A stretch of DNA of 64,000 nucleotides from Sugiyamaella lignohabitans (lineage: Eukaryota > Ascomycota > Dipodascomycetes > Dipodascales > Trichomonascaceae): assembly GCF_001640025.1 (NCBI RefSeq), contig NC_031671.1, positions 1,798,001-1,862,000 on the forward strand. The letters are read 5' to 3'. The translations under genes were made by a program, and so were the position numbers. Positions 62,014 to 64,000 of the stretch are shown here, one piece after another; positions within the stretch are counted from its first letter, which is position 1; each line of letters opens with the position of its first letter. The notes beneath the pieces were generated by a model, which saw only the letters and a list, made by a program, of their open reading frames with translations, was not told the origin of the DNA and searched no databases.

Positions 62014-62254
62014 TTTTGGAAGTTAGGCGTCTAATGAAGATAATCAGATGCAATCAATAATATTACTGCCATTATGTGTGCTGTTCTGTATAAACCTTAC
62101 GAGTTTTGCTGATTGAATAGAAAAATTTGGTATTTGCGATCCCTCACGGCCTGCAGTTGACTGCTACTTCAAGATTATAATGTTGTACTTTTCAGCGACG
62201 TAATACATACTAAAACTATTGAAAAACACATGTGACATTTCTAATGGCTTGCGT

Positions 62255-62458
62255 TTAGACGCTGAGTATAACTGCTATATTTTGGATAATGGTAACCGTG
62301 CTAACCATCAAACTATTGGAACAAACTACAATGATGGGCTCCCAAGGTCGCAGAAAGTCTAACGCCGCAACACGAATCGCCTTCTTCATTGCCATAGTCA
62401 AGTATATGTGATTCACATCCTGCAAAAATCTACGAGGGGTTTTATTGGTTCCGCCATA
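62255..62458 (-). pseudogene. NTPase-family relic with the middle deleted
   Basis: The start codon region (ATG 62458, same ATGGCGGAA start as the copy at 59437) runs after a few codons into sequence that matches the 3' relic at 55030-55110. The body of the gene is missing. It is the broken partner on the other side of the second divergent promoter. Confidence 0.6.
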
Positions 62459-63466
62459 TTGGGCTCTGAAATTGAGGTTTAGAATTTGAACCAATATTTC
62501 TCACAGGAGATATGTATATCTATATAGATAATGTATTAGGAAATGAGGCATCTCTGATCTGTCACATACGTTTAGGGGTTATCGGGCTATGGGTGAATAT
62601 TTGCTTCATAGGAACGACCTGGTCCCTGCAGATAGCCAATATGCATGCTGTATTAAAGATGCATCTAGTTCCTAAGGTGTAACTGAGATTGGCAAGGATC
62701 GGAGCTATGTTAAGCGGGCTGGTCTGACTTGAGCTCGATTTACAGCCGTTCTCGTCCGTTTCTGATCTCCCTTGCATGTATCATTTTAACCCTCTTATGG
62801 GCCAGTTTTGACGTCCTGCACTATCTGAAACTGTTTTGATTATGCGTCCGAATTAAGTAAATCATCGTCGCCAAGTGCATAGCTATTTCAAAATCCCTGT
62901 AAAAAATATATCGCACAAATGATATATGGGATTACTTCCGAATTATATACTATACTGGTCGAGTTGATAATATTATTTATGCACAAGACAAATATATTTG
63001 TTTGATGTATGTTCTCGGACGTTAGGTCTTTCTCTATAATGCCTCTGGGCCACCTTTATTTTCTTTTGATGCATCTTTACTTTCTTTTGAGGCATCTTTT
63101 GTAACGGGAACTAGAAATGGATAATGATTTCTCTTGATATCAGTCTAATTTCTTTACCCTCCCCCTCTATAGTTCTTTATTTCTCAGGGCCAAAATAGTT
63201 AAATCGTAACTCTCTAACAGACTACTATTTGGTGCTCCCAAGAAAACATCTCAATTGCAATTCCATTAGACTCCATCGGACTTGATTTAATATGCTATTG
63301 TTTCTTTTCCTAAACATTGCACAACCCCACCATACAGTCACGTGTCGAGTTATGTGCACACTCACTATGCTATTGAAATTCCTATAGCATTGGCCTCATA
63401 TATATAGACAACATATCTCCATTGAGCAATGGTTCATCTTCCAAACATCAATCTCGAAAACGCAAT
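62459..63466. repeat. Inverted-duplication arm 2: divergent promoter region
   Basis: Inverted copy of 58452-59436, with several indels and substitutions but collinear throughout. Both ends coincide with the start codons of family members, as in arm 1. Confidence 0.85.
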
Positions 63467-64000
63467 ATGAATGAACCAGATGATCCATTTTACAAATTGT
63501 ATCCTGTTAAAGAGTACTTAAAGTTCGTAGCCGAATGCCTTGGAAAAGTGTTTTTGTCTAAGAGGCAGAAAAAGTTGAACTCGCTCCGTGAGAGCTTTTA
63601 TCAATTTGGCTACCTCGACCGGAGACGCGATCGTGTGTACTCCCTCCCTCACAGGTTATACGAATTACAAAAAGACAACGGCAGATCGGCCCTGGATACT
63701 TTAAAAAAAAATTTCTACATAAATTTCGAGGACCTCTGCCCCTATGTGGAACTATTTCCTTGCATACTCGACTTCTTGATTTCTCAGCGCCCCGAGTTTC
63801 CACTATGCAAAGTCGAGAATCTTACTGAATTGATAAAAGTCATCTGTCGTAAACATAATGTGCGAGTACTTGACGACTGGCAGAAGGATGGACCATACTC
63901 TAATTTTAGAGAGGTTGTGGCGTTGTTTGTAGCGGCACGTAGCCCTCCACGAATCCAACAAGAATTAGTTCAGATGTTTGAAGAGAGACACACGGCTCCA
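63467..64000 (+). CDS. Large P-loop NTPase, second copy (3' cut by window)
   Basis: From ATG 63467 the frame is open for 178 codons to the window edge. It starts MNEPDDPFYKLYPVKEYLKF and follows the intact gene at 55650-58451 closely, including NVRVLDDWQKDGPYSNFRE and VALFVAARSPPRIQQELVQM. The Walker A region lies beyond the edge. It is the mirror partner of the intact gene, facing outward. Whether the rest is intact cannot be seen. Confidence 0.75.
   Translation, partial: MNEPDDPFYKLYPVKEYLKFVAECLGKVFLSKRQKKLNSLRESFYQFGYLDRRRDRVYSLPHRLYELQKDNGRSALDTLKKNFYINFEDLCPYVELFPCILDFLISQRPEFPLCKVENLTELIKVICRKHNVRVLDDWQKDGPYSNFREVVALFVAARSPPRIQQELVQMFEERHTAP

Larger units (their letters stand above)
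60414..62254. other. Cluster spacer
   Basis: About 1.8 kb of AT-rich sequence. It holds a palindrome remnant and an unidentified coding-like relic at 61756-62013; otherwise nothing recognisable. Confidence 0.55.

Noticed and set aside
63558..63803. Minus-strand frame opposite the second NTPase copy
   Set aside because: Shadow of the coding strand; the same shadow occurs at 58022-58411 opposite the intact gene.

Overview
The window looks like nuclear DNA of a budding yeast (Saccharomycotina) from an early-branching lineage, perhaps Dipodascales/Trichomonascaceae (Sugiyamaella- or Blastobotrys-like). That placement is an inference. It rests on typical yeast genes (TIM54, UBP10, SPB1, SSY1, ISY1, ALG8, cytochromes c and c1), short introns with TACTAAC/CTAAC branch points, a double-Myb telobox protein of the Yarrowia Tay1 type, and an OCRL-like phosphatase with ASH and RhoGAP-like parts that S. 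cerevisiae lacks.

Layout. 1-800: 3' end of a serine hydroxymethyltransferase gene and a tRNA-Ala(AGC). 807-5880: a complete Ty3/gypsy LTR retrotransposon with apparently identical 255-bp LTRs and a 5-bp target duplication, inserted 8-12 bp upstream of the tRNA. 6.2-13.2 kb: TIM54, UBP10, SPB1. 13.2-22 kb: a gene-poor island with microsatellites and many GC-rich palindromes. 22-24.7 kb: an UNC93-like transporter and the spliced cytochrome c gene. 26-33 kb: SSY1, ISY1 and a TAY1-like gene. 34.7-37.7 kb: a GH17 cell-wall glucanase and a spliced APH-fold kinase. 39-49 kb: a small hypothetical gene, a secreted aspartyl protease, cytochrome c1, an ING-type PHD protein and ALG8. 51-54.6 kb: the OCRL-like phosphatase. 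54.8-64 kb: a cluster of large P-loop NTPase genes and relics resembling Crinkler/RHS-type effectors, in an inverted duplication cut by the window end.

Two features stand out. The first is a family of about 23 GC-rich palindromic loci whose units contain GCGAAGC mini-hairpins. They sit just 3' of genes, including between five of six convergent pairs, and the arms of a pair often share private variants. The second is the NTPase cluster: an intact 933-codon gene, its mirrored copy, broken copies, a 1-kb divergent promoter duplicated in inverted orientation, and a stray inverted fragment of the neighbouring phosphatase gene.

The genes are mostly housekeeping and unlinked in function. CYC1 and CYT1 both act in the respiratory chain at complex III/cytochrome c, and both have a CCAAT (HAP-type) box upstream.
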